NCBI RefSeq assembly: GCF_008477545.1
Contig: NZ_VORA01000002.1
Span: 310,001-374,000, forward strand
DNA from: Roseibium aestuarii
GTDB lineage: Bacteria > Pseudomonadota > Alphaproteobacteria > Rhizobiales > Stappiaceae
DNA: 64,000 nt
Reading direction: 5' to 3'
A model generated the notes under the pieces. The model did no database searches, had not been told where the DNA came from, and saw only the letters and a list, made by a program, of their open reading frames with translations. The position numbers and the translations under genes were made by a program. Shown here piece by piece: positions 18,010-27,523 of the stretch. Each line of letters opens with the position of its first letter. Position 1 is the first letter of the stretch.

Positions 18010-20319
18010 TCACTGACCGGCGCGCGCCTGCTGGATGGCCTGCCAGACCCGGAAGGGTGTCGCCGGCATGTCGATCTGCTCGACGCCTGCCCCGTCCTTC
18101 AGGGCCATGCGCACCGCATTCATGATCGAGGCGCAGCCGCCGATGGTCCCGGCCTCGCCTGCGCCCTTGATCCCGAGCGCGTTGGTGGTGGACGGCACAT
18201 TGCGGGTCTGGAAGGAGAAGGCGGGAAGATCGGCTGCCCGTGCCAGCTGATAGTCGAGCAGGGAGGCGGTCAGAAGCTGACCTTCCTCGTCATAGACCGT
18301 CCGCTCGAACAGGGCCTGGGAGATCGCCTGGGCCGTTCCGCCCTCCACCTGCCCGCGCAGCAGCAGCGGGTTCACCGTGACGCCGAAATCATCCACGATC
18401 ACATAGGCTTCGATGCTGACCTCACCGGTTTCCGGGTCGATCTCCACCTCGGCCACATGGGTGCCGTTCGGATAGGTGGCCTCCGCCTGCTTCACCTCCT
18501 CGCGCGCCATCAGGCGCTCGGGCGCCCGTGCGGCCACGTCCGCAAGCGAAATCTGCCGGTCCGTGCCGACGATGCGGACCTGACCGTCAACCAGCTCCAG
18601 ATCCTCCGGGCCCGTCTCAAGTTCCTCGGCCGCCATTTCCTTGATCTTGCGCACGAGCGACTGGCTGGCCTGATCCACCGAGGGAAGCCCGAGCGGAATG
18701 GAGCGCGAGCCGCCCGTGCCGCCGCCCTTGCGCACCCGGTCCGTGTCGCCCTGGATCACCTCGACCTGCTCCAGATCGAGGCCGAGCTGTTCGGCAACCA
18801 CCTGGGAATAGGCCGTGGCATGGCCCTGACCGTTCGTCTGGGTGCCGATCAGCAGGGTGACGCTGCCATTCTCGTTGAGCTCGACGGTGGCTTCCTCACC
18901 GCCCGGGAAGGCGCAGCACTCGATATAGCTGGAAATGCCGATACCCCGGAAGCGCCCCTTGGAGGCGCTGTTCGCCTGACGCACCGCAAAGCCGGCGTAG
19001 TCGATCTCTTCCAGCGCCTTGTCCAGATGGCCCGTGTAGTCGCCGGTGTCATACATCCGGCCCGTCGGTGTGGTGTAGGGCAACTGGTCCTGAAGGATGA
19101 AGTTCCGCTTGCGGATTTCCACCGGACCGAGACCGGTCTCCTCGCCCGCCTTGTCCACCAGCCGCTCGATCAGATAGGCGGCCTCCGGGCGCCCGGCCCC
19201 GCGATAGGCGTCGGTCGGCACCTTGTTCTCATAGACCCCGGTGATCGTCGCCGAAAGCGCAGGAATATCGTAGAGCCCGGTCGACATGGAAGTGCCGACG
19301 AAGGGAATGAACGGCGCGAACTGGTGCAGGTAGGCACCCATGGAGGCCTTCAGATCCACCTTCAGCGCCAGGAACTTGCCCTGCCCATCCAGCGCCAGCT
19401 CCGCATGGGTGAGGTTGTCGCGGCCATGGGCATCGGTGACGAAATGCTCCATGCGCTCGCCGATCCATTTCACCGGCCGCCCCAGACGCTCCGCCGCGAT
19501 CAGCGACAGCGGATACTCACGATAGGTGAACATCTTGGTGCCGAAGCCGCCGCCCACTTCGGGCGTGACGATGCGCAGGCGCTCTTCCGGAATGCCGAGA
19601 ATATGCTCGCAGATCACGGTGCGCATGCCGTGCCCGCCCTGGGTGCCGGCGGTCAGGGTCAGGCGCCCCGTTGCAGCGTCGAACTCCGCCACGCAGCCTC
19701 GCGGCTCCATGTAGTTCGCCACAAGCCGGTTGTTTTCCACGTCGATGGCAACGACCCGCTCTGCCTTGGCAAACGCAGCCTCGCAACCCGCATCATCCCC
19801 CTGACCGAGCACGAAGGCCACGTTGGAGCCGAACGCCGGCCAGATCAGCGGCGCACCTTCGGCCAGGGCCGCCTCCATGCCGATCACGACCGGCAGCGGA
19901 TCATAGTCGACCTCGATCAGGTCGGCGGCTTCCTGCGCCTGCTCCAGGGTATCGGCCACGATGAAGGCGATGGCGTCCCCGACGAAACGGACCGTGTCCG
20001 AGCACAGCACCTCGTGCCGGGGCACCGCATGCTTCTCGCCGTTCTTCTGCGGCAGCACGGCGCGGGTCGGCATGGGCTTGAGGTCGGCGATCTCGGCCGC
20101 CGTCAGGACGAGATGCACGCCCGCAGCCGACCGCGCCGCATCGACACCCGACAGGGCAATCCGCGCATGGGCCATGGCCGAGCGCAGCACGAAGGCGCGC
20201 AGGCATCCTTCCGGCACATGATCGTCGGTGTAGATCCCCTCCCCCCGGATCAGCTTGGCGTCTTCCTTCCGGCGCAAGGGAGCACCGATCCCGAATTTCT
20301 TGGGAGCCATCTGGTTCAT
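18010..20319 (-). CDS. Xanthine dehydrogenase-family molybdopterin-binding subunit (form II CoxL-like)
   Basis: A 769-residue large subunit of the xanthine oxidase/CO dehydrogenase family. The sequence AYRGAGRPEA matches the form II CoxL motif; the active-site loop of true CO dehydrogenase (AYXCSFR) is absent. GGGFGTKM, TQTNGQGHATAYSQVVAEQLG and the C-terminal GIKGAGEAGTIG are cofactor-binding segments, the last with the catalytic Glu. It probably oxidises an aldehyde or N-heterocycle. No iron-sulphur (CoxS) or FAD (CoxM) subunit gene is adjacent, which is unusual. The ATG at 20319 has AAGGA 9 bases upstream; a GTG at 20352 is possible. It follows a cytochrome c gene and may share its operon. 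Confidence 0.9.
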   Translation of the reverse strand: MNQMAPKKFGIGAPLRRKEDAKLIRGEGIYTDDHVPEGCLRAFVLRSAMAHARIALSGVDAARSAAGVHLVLTAAEIADLKPMPTRAVLPQKNGEKHAVPRHEVLCSDTVRFVGDAIAFIVADTLEQAQEAADLIEVDYDPLPVVIGMEAALAEGAPLIWPAFGSNVAFVLGQGDDAGCEAAFAKAERVVAIDVENNRLVANYMEPRGCVAEFDAATGRLTLTAGTQGGHGMRTVICEHILGIPEERLRIVTPEVGGGFGTKMFTYREYPLSLIAAERLGRPVKWIGERMEHFVTDAHGRDNLTHAELALDGQGKFLALKVDLKASMGAYLHQFAPFIPFVGTSMSTGLYDIPALSATITGVYENKVPTDAYRGAGRPEAAYLIERLVDKAGEETGLGPVEIRKRNFILQDQLPYTTPTGRMYDTGDYTGHLDKALEEIDYAGFAVRQANSASKGRFRGIGISSYIECCAFPGGEEATVELNENGSVTLLIGTQTNGQGHATAYSQVVAEQLGLDLEQVEVIQGDTDRVRKGGGTGGSRSIPLGLPSVDQASQSLVRKIKEMAAEELETGPEDLELVDGQVRIVGTDRQISLADVAARAPERLMAREEVKQAEATYPNGTHVAEVEIDPETGEVSIEAYVIVDDFGVTVNPLLLRGQVEGGTAQAISQALFERTVYDEEGQLLTASLLDYQLARAADLPAFSFQTRNVPSTTNALGIKGAGEAGTIGGCASIMNAVRMALKDGAGVEQIDMPATPFRVWQAIQQARAGQ

Positions 20320-20526
20320 GAGTGGAGATCCTTGGGTGGGCAAGCCTGACACATGGAGGGGGCGGACGGCCGCGCGGACCGATCCTTGACTCGGATCTTA
20401 GACGCAAGATCCCCCTCGCCGCTAGACTGCCGGACGGAGAAGTTGTTTCGCACCCGCTGAAACGGCCGCAACCCCGGCCCGCCAGGCGGCGCCTCGATGC
20501 CCGGGCATTCCGAACGGCACCCGCCC

Positions 20527-20769
20527 TCAGAAGGCGAAATACAGCACCAGGAAGGGCACCACGTTGAAGACGATCACCAGCACCTTGAAGAAGGCGAGCG
20601 ACTGAACGTAAATCACCGTCAGATCCCGATCGCCCAGGTCAAAGAACAGGCGGTGCAGGCGGCGGACCGGCCCGCCGAAGGCGACCAATATCACGGTCGA
20701 GACCAGCAGCAGCCCGTAATTCACGAGACTGCACCAGCCGAGAAAGGCCGTCAGATCGCTCACGGTCAT
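20527..20769 (-). CDS. Small membrane protein, DUF6868-like
   Basis: An 80-residue protein with two hydrophobic helices (FLGWCSLVNYGLLLVSTVILVAF and FFKVLVIVFNVVPFLVLYFAF) separated by a charged loop (GPVRRLHRLFFDLGDRDL). The pattern FLGWCSLVN...RLH..LF.L...VFNVVP matches my memory of the DUF6868 family, whose function is unknown. It starts 43 bases after the cytochrome c stop and is likely co-transcribed. Confidence 0.7.
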   Translation of the reverse strand: MTVSDLTAFLGWCSLVNYGLLLVSTVILVAFGGPVRRLHRLFFDLGDRDLTVIYVQSLAFFKVLVIVFNVVPFLVLYFAF

Positions 20770-20812
20770 GGGCAGCTTCTCCTCTTGCCTGCGGCGCGGC
20801 GCCCCCTTGGCG

Positions 20813-21457
20813 TCACCGCACCGGCGGGATGGTCAGCTTCACGTTGGCATACCATTCGGCCAGCGTGCGGATCTCCTCGTCCTTCAGGTCGGCCGCGATC
20901 TCCGTCATGATCTCGTGGGTACGCTTGCCCGACCGGAAGGCCTTGAGCTGGGTGTCGATGTACATCACCGTTTCCCCCGCCAGATTGGGCGCATCCGGGA
21001 GCTGGGACAAGCCCTCCGCTCCGTGACAGGCGACACAGAGTTCGGGCGCATCATCCTCGCTCTTGCCGGCCGGCAGGGCCACCTGCGTCGACTGGGACGC
21101 ATACCACGCCGCCACGTCGGCAATCTGCTTGTCGCTCAAGCCCGCCGCCACCACGCTCATCATCTCATGGGTGCGCGTGCCTGCGCGAAACGCGTCGAGC
21201 TGATGTTCGATATAGGCCGCCGGTTCCCCGCCGATATGGGGCGCGATCGGGATCTTGGCATAGCCTTCAAGCCCGTGACACGTGCGGCAGGTGCCGGCCA
21301 CCTTGCGCCCTTCCGCCGGATCGCCTGCAGGCTCATCGGCCTGCGCAAGGCCCGAGCCTGCCGCGCCCAGCGCCACCAGGGCAAGAAGCCAGGTGCCCAG
21401 AAGACGCCGGGCAGGCGCGAACCTGCCCGGCGCGAGATCTCTCGATCCTGTCATCAA
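20813..21457 (-). CDS. Di-haem cytochrome c (cytochrome c4-like)
   Basis: A 214-residue exported protein with an N-terminal hydrophobic signal ending near GLAQA. Two haem-binding motifs, CRTCH (57-61) and CVACH (141-145), are 84 residues apart, and each half ends with a similar helix (ADVAAWYA, RTLAEWYA), so the protein is an internal duplication. It is probably a periplasmic electron carrier. Its start overlaps the stop of the PQQ-type dehydrogenase gene by 4 bases (ATGA), so it is the likely electron acceptor of that enzyme. Confidence 0.93.
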   Translation of the reverse strand: MMTGSRDLAPGRFAPARRLLGTWLLALVALGAAGSGLAQADEPAGDPAEGRKVAGTCRTCHGLEGYAKIPIAPHIGGEPAAYIEHQLDAFRAGTRTHEMMSVVAAGLSDKQIADVAAWYASQSTQVALPAGKSEDDAPELCVACHGAEGLSQLPDAPNLAGETVMYIDTQLKAFRSGKRTHEIMTEIAADLKDEEIRTLAEWYANVKLTIPPVR

Positions 21458-22719
21458 TTGCCCTCATACCAGATGCGATAGATCGCACCGGCCAGATCGT
21501 CGGACACGAGAATGGAGCCGTCACGCAGCTCGGCAATGTCGACCGGACGGCCGAGATACTCGCCGTTCTCGTCGATCCAGCCTTCCGCGAAGGGTTCGCT
21601 CGTGGCCGTGCCATCTTCCGCCACATAGGTCACCATCACCCGCGCGCCCACGGGCGTGGTGCGGTTCCAGGACCCATGCTGGGCGGAGAAGATCGCATTG
21701 TGATACTTGGCCGGGAAGGAGCTGCCCCGATAGAAGGACATGCCCAGATCCGCCGCATGGGCCGTCATTTCCACGGCCGGCATGACCACATCCACCGGGA
21801 CTTCCTGGTCCTTGTATTCGTTGGTGCGGATGTCTCCGCCGCCATACCACGGATGACCGAAATGCTGGCCGGCCGCCGTCTGGTGGTTCAGCTCGCCCGG
21901 GGGAATGTCGTCGCCCATGCCGTCGACCTGATTGTCGGTGAACCAGAGATCGCCGGTCTTCGGGTCGAAGTCATGACCGACCGAGTTGCGGATGCCGTAG
22001 GTATAGACCTCGCGGCCGGTGCCATCGGTGTTGACGCGGATGATCCCGCCGATGCCTTCCTTCTTGTAGAGTTCCAGCTTGTCGGCCGGCGCTACGTTGA
22101 AGGGCTGCCCGAGCGAAATGTAGAGCTTTCCATCCGGTCCGATCCGGCAGACGCGGGCAGTGTGGTTGTAGCTCTCTTCCGATGCGGGGATCAGGTCCCC
22201 CTGCTTCAGCACGTTGAAGGCGGCCACATCCGGGCTTTCGTAGAAGAACTCGGCAGCCGGGTAGACCAGCACCCGGTTCTGCTCGGCGATATAGAGGAAG
22301 CCGTCCTTGGAGAAGCAGGGACCATTGGGGATCGAGAACTTCAACGAGGGCGCGAAGTCCTTCACCTCGTCGGCGACGCGGTCCTTGTTGCGGTCGGTCA
22401 CGGACCAGACCTTGTCCTTTCGCGTGCCCACGAAGGTCACGATGCCCTGCGGGCCGACGGCCATGTGCCGCGCATCCGGAACAAGCGCATAGAGGCCGAT
22501 CTTGAAGCCGGCGGGAAGCTTGATGCGCTCGAGGTTCTTCTTCACCCCATCCGCATAGTCACCCGTTTGCTCGATGAAGGTGAATTCATTCGTGCCCGTG
22601 GACTGGAAGTTCGACAGCTTTTCCAGATTGTCCGGCACCGGGGCCTGGGCCCGGGCCTGATCGAGGGGCGCGCCCATGGCAACAAGGGCGCTGATGCCTG
22701 CAAGCAGAAGATATTTCAT
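21454..22719 (-). CDS. PQQ-dependent sugar dehydrogenase, sorbosone dehydrogenase family
   Basis: A 421-residue periplasmic beta-propeller enzyme. The signal peptide ends near ARAQA. Family segments include PAGFKIGLYA, RHMAVGPQGIVTFVGTR, GIRNSVGHDFDPKTGDLWFTDN, HQTAAGQHFGHPWYGGGD and SAQHGSWNRT, as in L-sorbosone and soluble aldose dehydrogenases that use PQQ. Substrate unknown. It heads a run with the di-haem cytochrome and the DUF6868-like protein. No PQQ biosynthesis gene is in the window. The first ATG follows GGGAGGACATC. The long leader (about 310 bases) contains an inverted repeat shared with another gene. Confidence 0.9.
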   Translation of the reverse strand: MKYLLLAGISALVAMGAPLDQARAQAPVPDNLEKLSNFQSTGTNEFTFIEQTGDYADGVKKNLERIKLPAGFKIGLYALVPDARHMAVGPQGIVTFVGTRKDKVWSVTDRNKDRVADEVKDFAPSLKFSIPNGPCFSKDGFLYIAEQNRVLVYPAAEFFYESPDVAAFNVLKQGDLIPASEESYNHTARVCRIGPDGKLYISLGQPFNVAPADKLELYKKEGIGGIIRVNTDGTGREVYTYGIRNSVGHDFDPKTGDLWFTDNQVDGMGDDIPPGELNHQTAAGQHFGHPWYGGGDIRTNEYKDQEVPVDVVMPAVEMTAHAADLGMSFYRGSSFPAKYHNAIFSAQHGSWNRTTPVGARVMVTYVAEDGTATSEPFAEGWIDENGEYLGRPVDIAELRDGSILVSDDLAGAIYRIWYEGN

Positions 22720-23031
22720 GATGTCCTCCCATGTGGATCCCTCCGGCGCCGGAAGGATCTTGCGCGGACCGAATGAAGCCCCGGCCGGTCCGCCAACCGC
22801 TGCGAGCCACGACCGGCCATGGCCGCTCTCGCCCGGGCACCGGGCCCCCTATTCCCACCCGCTCGCGGCAGAAGCGCCCGGCACCCGCATTCCGGCAGGA
22901 CAGACCCTGCCAGAAAGACATGTGCCGATGCGCCCAGGGCACGATCGGATGGGAAGACCTCCCGGTCGGACCGGCGCATCCTCCTCATGCACCGGACCTT
23001 GCAGGATGGTCGCACCTGTCGAAACCACCGT

Positions 23032-23054
23032 GGTAGTATCTTTCTACTACAGGC
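23032..23054 (-). promoter_or_regulatory. Inverted repeat GTAGTA-N6-TACTAC upstream of the PQQ dehydrogenase operon
   Basis: A perfect 6-6-6 inverted repeat followed, on the plus strand, by AGGC. A closely related copy is at 61269-61291 upstream of the DJ-1/PfpI gene: 17 of 23 positions agree, including a run of ten. This one is about 310 bases before its gene. The remaining 22720-23111 region holds nothing else recognisable. Confidence 0.45.
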
Positions 23055-23111
23055 CTTTTCCCCGACACCCTGCGCCCCGAAGACGAGGCGACGACCATCC
23101 CGAGGCGACCA

Positions 23112-23465
23112 TCAGGACGAAGGTGCGCGGCCCTGGAGCGACCGCAGCCCCAGCCCCTTGTCGAGCGCCCTGTGCTGCACTGCGGGCCCGTGCAGATCGT
23201 CGTCGGCCTCCAGCTGCATGCCGATCAGACAGGCACAGCGCAGCAGGCTGGTGAAGTTGCGCGCCTCTCCGCGCCCCTCCAGCACCTCCGCATGCAGACG
23301 GGACACGAAGGCCGGGGTGCTGAGCCCCTGAACGGCGGCAATCCGGTCGAGAATCCGCCAGAAGGACCGCTCCAGCCGGATGGAGGTACTCAGTCCGTTG
23401 AGACGCAGGCGACGGGTTTCAGGTTCGTAATCGGCGGGATCCTGCCCCGCAAAGATCTGACACAT
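23112..23465 (-). CDS. Ribbon-helix-helix protein (RHH_4 family), copy 1
   Basis: A 117-residue small regulator. RRLRLNGLSTSIRLERSFWRILDRIAAVQGLSTPAFVSRLHAEV is the ribbon-helix-helix DNA-binding core of the RHH_4 group, with the strand TSIRLE and the two helices. It shares the MC(Q/K)(I/L)F start and about half its core residues with the protein at 60171-60521. The target is unknown. It stands alone on the minus strand. Confidence 0.85.
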   Translation of the reverse strand: MCQIFAGQDPADYEPETRRLRLNGLSTSIRLERSFWRILDRIAAVQGLSTPAFVSRLHAEVLEGRGEARNFTSLLRCACLIGMQLEADDDLHGPAVQHRALDKGLGLRSLQGRAPSS

Positions 23466-23805
23466 GCAACAATCCTCCCCGTGAGGCCTTCAATCTTTGG
23501 TGCCCCTGGGGAAAATGCAAGTTCAGCGAAAAATACCGCATCGCAATAACACTTCAGGGAGAAACACTTGCGGGATCTTGATCTCGAGAATTGCACGATT
23601 TTATCCACCCGACATACACAGATATTCCCCAAGGGAAACAAAGATTGCGCACAAGCTGCCCACAGGGCACGCACCACCGCCTGCGCCGCCCCGCCCGTCC
23701 CCTCGACGCGATTTGGCGCGAGACGCCGAACGGTGTAAGGATCGAGACCCCTCCTCTTGCGTCGGCCGTTTCGGTTGCACGGCGCGCCAGTCCCGGACCC
23801 CCGCC

Positions 23806-24801
23806 ATGCCCAGTCCCGACGCGCCCAATCCCGACGCACCCCATCCCGGCAAGCCTGGCCCGATCCGCTCCCTGCCCCACCGGGCAAGACGGATACTCAC
23901 CGCGCTGCCGGCCAACACCCGTGGCGCCTTGTGGATCCTGCAGGCGGCCTTCTTCTTCATGATCATGTCGACGCTGATCAAGCTGCTCGGCAGCGATCTC
24001 AGCGTCTTCCAGATCCTGCTGGTGCGCCAGTGCATCATGGCGCTGATCGTGGCGCCCAAGATCCTGCGCGGCCTGCCCGGGTCCCTCGTCACGCGTCACC
24101 CGGCCCTTCAGGCCGCGCGCGTCGCCTGTGCCACCATCGCCATGCTCTGCGGCTTCACGGCCGTCATCCACCTGCCGCTGGCCGACGCCACGGCCCTGGG
24201 CTTCTCCAAGACCTTCTTCGTGACAATCTTTGCCATCTTCTTCCTGGGAGAGACCGTGGGCGCGCACCGTTGGGGCGCAACGATCCTCGGCTTCCTTGGC
24301 GTGCTGCTGATGCTGAAGCCGGGTGGAGCCTTCCTGGTCGATCCCTATGCCCTGCTCGCGATCATCGGGGCAGCGGCGGCCGGCATGGTGATGATCATCA
24401 TCCGCATCCTCACCCGCACCGACAGCCCGACCACGATCCTCACCTATCAGGCGGTGGGCGTCGGTCTGATCATGATTGGCCCGGCGCTTTACACCTGGGT
24501 GCCACCCACCCTTGAGGAATGGGGCCTGCTGCTGGCCGTCGGCTTCGCGTCCTGGGCCGGGCAGATGAGCAACATCCGCGCCTTCCGGGCCGGTGAGGCC
24601 ACGGCAATCGCATCCCTCGACTATTCCCGGCTAATCTATGCGACGGCCTTCGGCTTCCTGATCTTCGGGCAATGGCCGAGCGTGACCACGCTGATCGGTG
24701 CCGGCGTCATCATTCTCGCCGCCCTCTACACCGTGCGGCGCGAGGCGATCCGCGGCCGTCAGCTGGCACGCGCCGCCGAAGGGCGCGGCTACAACACCTG
24801 A
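23806..24801 (+). CDS. DMT-superfamily permease (EamA domains)
   Basis: About 331 residues with ten membrane helices in two EamA repeats: GALWILQAAFFFMIMSTLIKLLG, then LPLADATALGFSKTFFVTIFAIFFLGETVGAHRWGATILGFLGVLL, the conserved end of the first repeat. Substrate unknown. The ATG at 23806 begins a Pro-rich cytoplasmic leader; the frame stays open upstream, so the start is not certain. It is convergent with the HTH/PBP regulator gene, whose end is 5 bases away. Confidence 0.85.
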   Translation: MPSPDAPNPDAPHPGKPGPIRSLPHRARRILTALPANTRGALWILQAAFFFMIMSTLIKLLGSDLSVFQILLVRQCIMALIVAPKILRGLPGSLVTRHPALQAARVACATIAMLCGFTAVIHLPLADATALGFSKTFFVTIFAIFFLGETVGAHRWGATILGFLGVLLMLKPGGAFLVDPYALLAIIGAAAAGMVMIIIRILTRTDSPTTILTYQAVGVGLIMIGPALYTWVPPTLEEWGLLLAVGFASWAGQMSNIRAFRAGEATAIASLDYSRLIYATAFGFLIFGQWPSVTTLIGAGVIILAALYTVRREAIRGRQLARAAEGRGYNT

Positions 24802-24806
24802 GGGTC

Positions 24807-25691
24807 TCAGGCGCCGTTGAAATGCACCGTGCCGAGGCCGGTCACGTCATAGCCTCCGAGCGCCTGCGCCTTGTCGTGGAAGGCGGGCGTGCGGGTGAAG
24901 GCAAGCAGGGTCTGGAAGGCCGGTTCGAAGAAATCCCGCCGCGAGATGACGATGTCGAACCGCTCCCGGCAGACGGGCACGAAATCGAGACGGCTCTGGC
25001 GCGCCGCCATCTCCAGCCCGAAGGCCGCATCCGCCTCGCCGGTGAAGACCGCCTGGGCCGCCTCCCGCTCGTCGCGCATCATCGGCCCGTCCATGATCAC
25101 GTCGTGGGGCTCCAGCCCCGCATCGCGCAAGGCGGCGAGGAAGAGAATATGACTGCCGGCGCTGTCCTGGCGCCGCACCACCCGCAAGCCGCGCAGGCCC
25201 GCCACATCGCGGACCCCGGCCGGATTGCCGCTGGCGAGCACCAGCCCGCGCGACCGCTGGGCCCACTGCATCAATACGACAGGCCGATAGCCGAAAGCCG
25301 AGGACACCCGGTCCGTGTTCCAGCCCGAACCATCCTCATTAGGCACATGCAGACCGGCCGCGACCCCCTCGTGGCGGGCAAAGCGCGACAGGCCGTCAAG
25401 GGATCCGTCGAAGAGGCAGGCCAGCCCGCACCGGCTCTCGCGAATGGCCCATTCAAGCAGGGGATCGTGAGAGCCGAGCATCACCGCAGGTGCTTCGCCG
25501 TCGAGCAGCTGCGCATCGCTGCTGCGCTCGATCCAGGCCAGGACCGCGTCACGGGGGAAGAGCAGCTTGCCGGTGGCCCGGCTGTGGGGCACGTCGCCCG
25601 AGGCAACGAGGTCATAGACCTTGCGCTCCTTGACGCGGATCAGATCGGCAAATTCTCGCGTCGTCAGGTAGCGCGGCAGGTCGTCGTCCAT
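24807..25691 (-). CDS. HTH transcriptional regulator with PBP-like ligand domain
   Basis: A 294-residue fusion. Residues 1-60 are an excisionase/MerR-type winged helix (YLTTREFADLIRVKERKVYDLVASGDVPHSRATGKLLFPRDAVLAWI). From about 65 to 294 is a periplasmic-binding-protein-like domain of the PBP_like type (MLGSHDPLLEWAI, RRQDSAGSHILF, GEADAAFGLEMAAR). Related proteins sense molybdate, tungstate or small organics, but the ligand here is not known. The ATG at 25691 follows GAGGGGCCC. Confidence 0.85.
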   Translation of the reverse strand: MDDDLPRYLTTREFADLIRVKERKVYDLVASGDVPHSRATGKLLFPRDAVLAWIERSSDAQLLDGEAPAVMLGSHDPLLEWAIRESRCGLACLFDGSLDGLSRFARHEGVAAGLHVPNEDGSGWNTDRVSSAFGYRPVVLMQWAQRSRGLVLASGNPAGVRDVAGLRGLRVVRRQDSAGSHILFLAALRDAGLEPHDVIMDGPMMRDEREAAQAVFTGEADAAFGLEMAARQSRLDFVPVCRERFDIVISRRDFFEPAFQTLLAFTRTPAFHDKAQALGGYDVTGLGTVHFNGA

Positions 25692-25805
25692 CAGGGGCCC
25701 CTCTTGTCCTCAGACCGTCGGTAGATCCAAACCACGTCAAAATCAAGCATCTGCCCCCGCGTATCCAGCGCCTCAACGCGTCGGCTCGGGCCTTTCAAAC
25801 GCGAA

Positions 25806-25830
25806 CGGGCCCGGTTCTTCACCGGGCCCG
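25806..25830 (-). terminator. Terminator hairpin after the acyl-CoA ligase gene
   Basis: CGGGCCCGGT pairs with ACCGGGCCCG around a 5-base loop, 26 bases beyond the ligase stop; a T-containing tract (TTCGCGTTTG) follows on the minus strand. Confidence 0.7.
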
Positions 25831-25855
25831 CTCAGTCTCATGCAGGAGAGGAGGA

Positions 25856-27523
25856 TCAGGCTGCGGTGCCCGCGGCCTCGCGCTTGCGCGCTTCTTCTTC
25901 CACCAGCTCCTTCTTGGAGAGCTTGCCGACCATGGTCTTGGGCAGGCTGTCGCGGAACTCGTATTCCCGCGGCATCTCGATGGCGCTCAGGTGATCCTTG
26001 AGGAAGGTCTTGAGCTCGTCACCGGTCAGGCTCATGTCCGCCTTCAGCTTGACGAAGGCCTTGGGCGACTGACCGCGATAGGTATCGGGCACGGCGATCA
26101 CGATGGCTTCCTCGACCGCCGGATGCTGGTAGATCGCCTCTTCGATCATGCGCGGGTAGACGTTGTAACCCGAGCAGATGATGAGGTCCTTGATCCGGTC
26201 CACCAGATAGATGAACCCGGCCTCGTCGATGTAGCCCACGTCGCCCGTGTGCAGGAACCCGTCCGCATCGATGGTGCCGGCCGTGTCGTCCGGACGCTTC
26301 CAGTAGCCCATCATGACCTGCGGGCCCTTGAGGCACAGCTCGCCCTTCTCGCCGGCAGTGACCTGGCTGTCGCGATCTTCAAGCGCCCGGAACTGGGCCT
26401 GGGTGCCCGGCACGAGACGGCCGATGGAGCCTGCGACGGTGGTGCCGTCCAGCGGATTGACCGAGCAGACCGGAGAGGCTTCGGTCAGGCCGTAGCCCTC
26501 CACGAGAATGCAGCCGGTCAGCTTCTCGAAGGCAGCTTTCACCTCGACCGGCAGCGGCGCACCGCCGGACAGGCAGACGGCGATGCTGCTCAGGTCATAC
26601 TTCGCCGTCAGCGGCGAATTGTTGATGGCGGTGAAGAGGGTCGGCACGCCCGGGAACAGGGTGACGCGCTTGCGCTTCACGTCCTTCAGCAGGGTCTCGA
26701 TCTCGAACCGGGGCTGCAGCACCATTTCCGCGCCCAGCGCCACGGCCAGGTTCTGGCTCACGGTCATGGCGAAGACATGGAAGAAGGGCAGCACGCACAT
26801 CATCTTCTCCTTGCCCGGGTGGCTGTCGGAGAAGATCTCGACCATCTGCTCGATGTTGGCCGAGAGATTGGCGTGGGACAGCATGGCGCCCTTCGGCACC
26901 CCGGTGGTCCCGCCGGTATACTGGAGCACGGCGACGGTCTTGGCCGGATCGAACTCGACCGGCTTCGGCGCGGAACCGGCGCTCAGCAGATCGCCATAAC
27001 GCAGATGGGCGCCATCCTGCGGCACCTTGGCCACGTCCTTGCCCTTGAAGAGCTTGAACAGCAGGTTCTTGGGGAAAGGCAGGATCTCGGCCATCGGGCA
27101 GACGATGATCTTGTCGAGCACCTTCTCCTGGCGCACCGCCTCGACCTTGTCGTAGATGATCTTGAGATCCATGGTCACCATGATGCGCACATCCGCATCA
27201 CGCGCCTGGAAGGCAATCTCGCGCTCCACATAGAGCGGGTTGAAGTTCACGACCGTGCCGCCGATCTTGAGGATCGCGAAATAGAAGATCGTGTAATAGG
27301 GCGTATTGGGCAGGCAGAGGCCCACATTGACGCCCGGCTTGACACCCAGCCCCTGCAGGCCCGCGGCAACCCGGTTTACGGCATCACCATAGTCCTTGTA
27401 GGACCAGACCCGGCCCATGAAATCGGCAGCCGGCCGATCGCCGAACGTCTTGACGGTGTCTTCAAGGTATTCGTGAACACGGCGCGCCTTAAAGGCGGCG
27501 CACCACTCCTGCGCACCAGTCAT
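25856..27523 (-). CDS. Long-chain-fatty-acid--CoA ligase (FadD-like)
   Basis: A 555-residue AMP-forming acyl-CoA synthetase that activates fatty acids for beta-oxidation or lipid synthesis. Motifs in order: the P-loop QYTGGTTGVPKGAMLSH (about 215), VEGYGLTEASPV, the GFLHTGDVGYIDEAGFIYLVDRIKDLII hinge and the C-terminal catalytic lysine in PKTMVGKLSKKEL. The length is normal for FadD. The ATG at 27523 follows GGAGGACCAG; the frame extends to 27667 but without support. It stands alone, near the adenine deaminase gene. Confidence 0.92.
   Translation of the reverse strand: MTGAQEWCAAFKARRVHEYLEDTVKTFGDRPAADFMGRVWSYKDYGDAVNRVAAGLQGLGVKPGVNVGLCLPNTPYYTIFYFAILKIGGTVVNFNPLYVEREIAFQARDADVRIMVTMDLKIIYDKVEAVRQEKVLDKIIVCPMAEILPFPKNLLFKLFKGKDVAKVPQDGAHLRYGDLLSAGSAPKPVEFDPAKTVAVLQYTGGTTGVPKGAMLSHANLSANIEQMVEIFSDSHPGKEKMMCVLPFFHVFAMTVSQNLAVALGAEMVLQPRFEIETLLKDVKRKRVTLFPGVPTLFTAINNSPLTAKYDLSSIAVCLSGGAPLPVEVKAAFEKLTGCILVEGYGLTEASPVCSVNPLDGTTVAGSIGRLVPGTQAQFRALEDRDSQVTAGEKGELCLKGPQVMMGYWKRPDDTAGTIDADGFLHTGDVGYIDEAGFIYLVDRIKDLIICSGYNVYPRMIEEAIYQHPAVEEAIVIAVPDTYRGQSPKAFVKLKADMSLTGDELKTFLKDHLSAIEMPREYEFRDSLPKTMVGKLSKKELVEEEARKREAAGTAA

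Noticed and set aside
18010-20319. True carbon monoxide dehydrogenase large subunit
   Set aside because: The active-site motif is AYRGAGR (form II), not the AYXCSFR of genuine CO dehydrogenase.
17947-20349. Long open frame (about 800 codons) antisense to the CoxL-like gene
   Set aside because: It has no family content, is Arg/His/Gly-rich, and mirrors the GC3 bias of the coding strand. It is a shadow of the CoxL gene.
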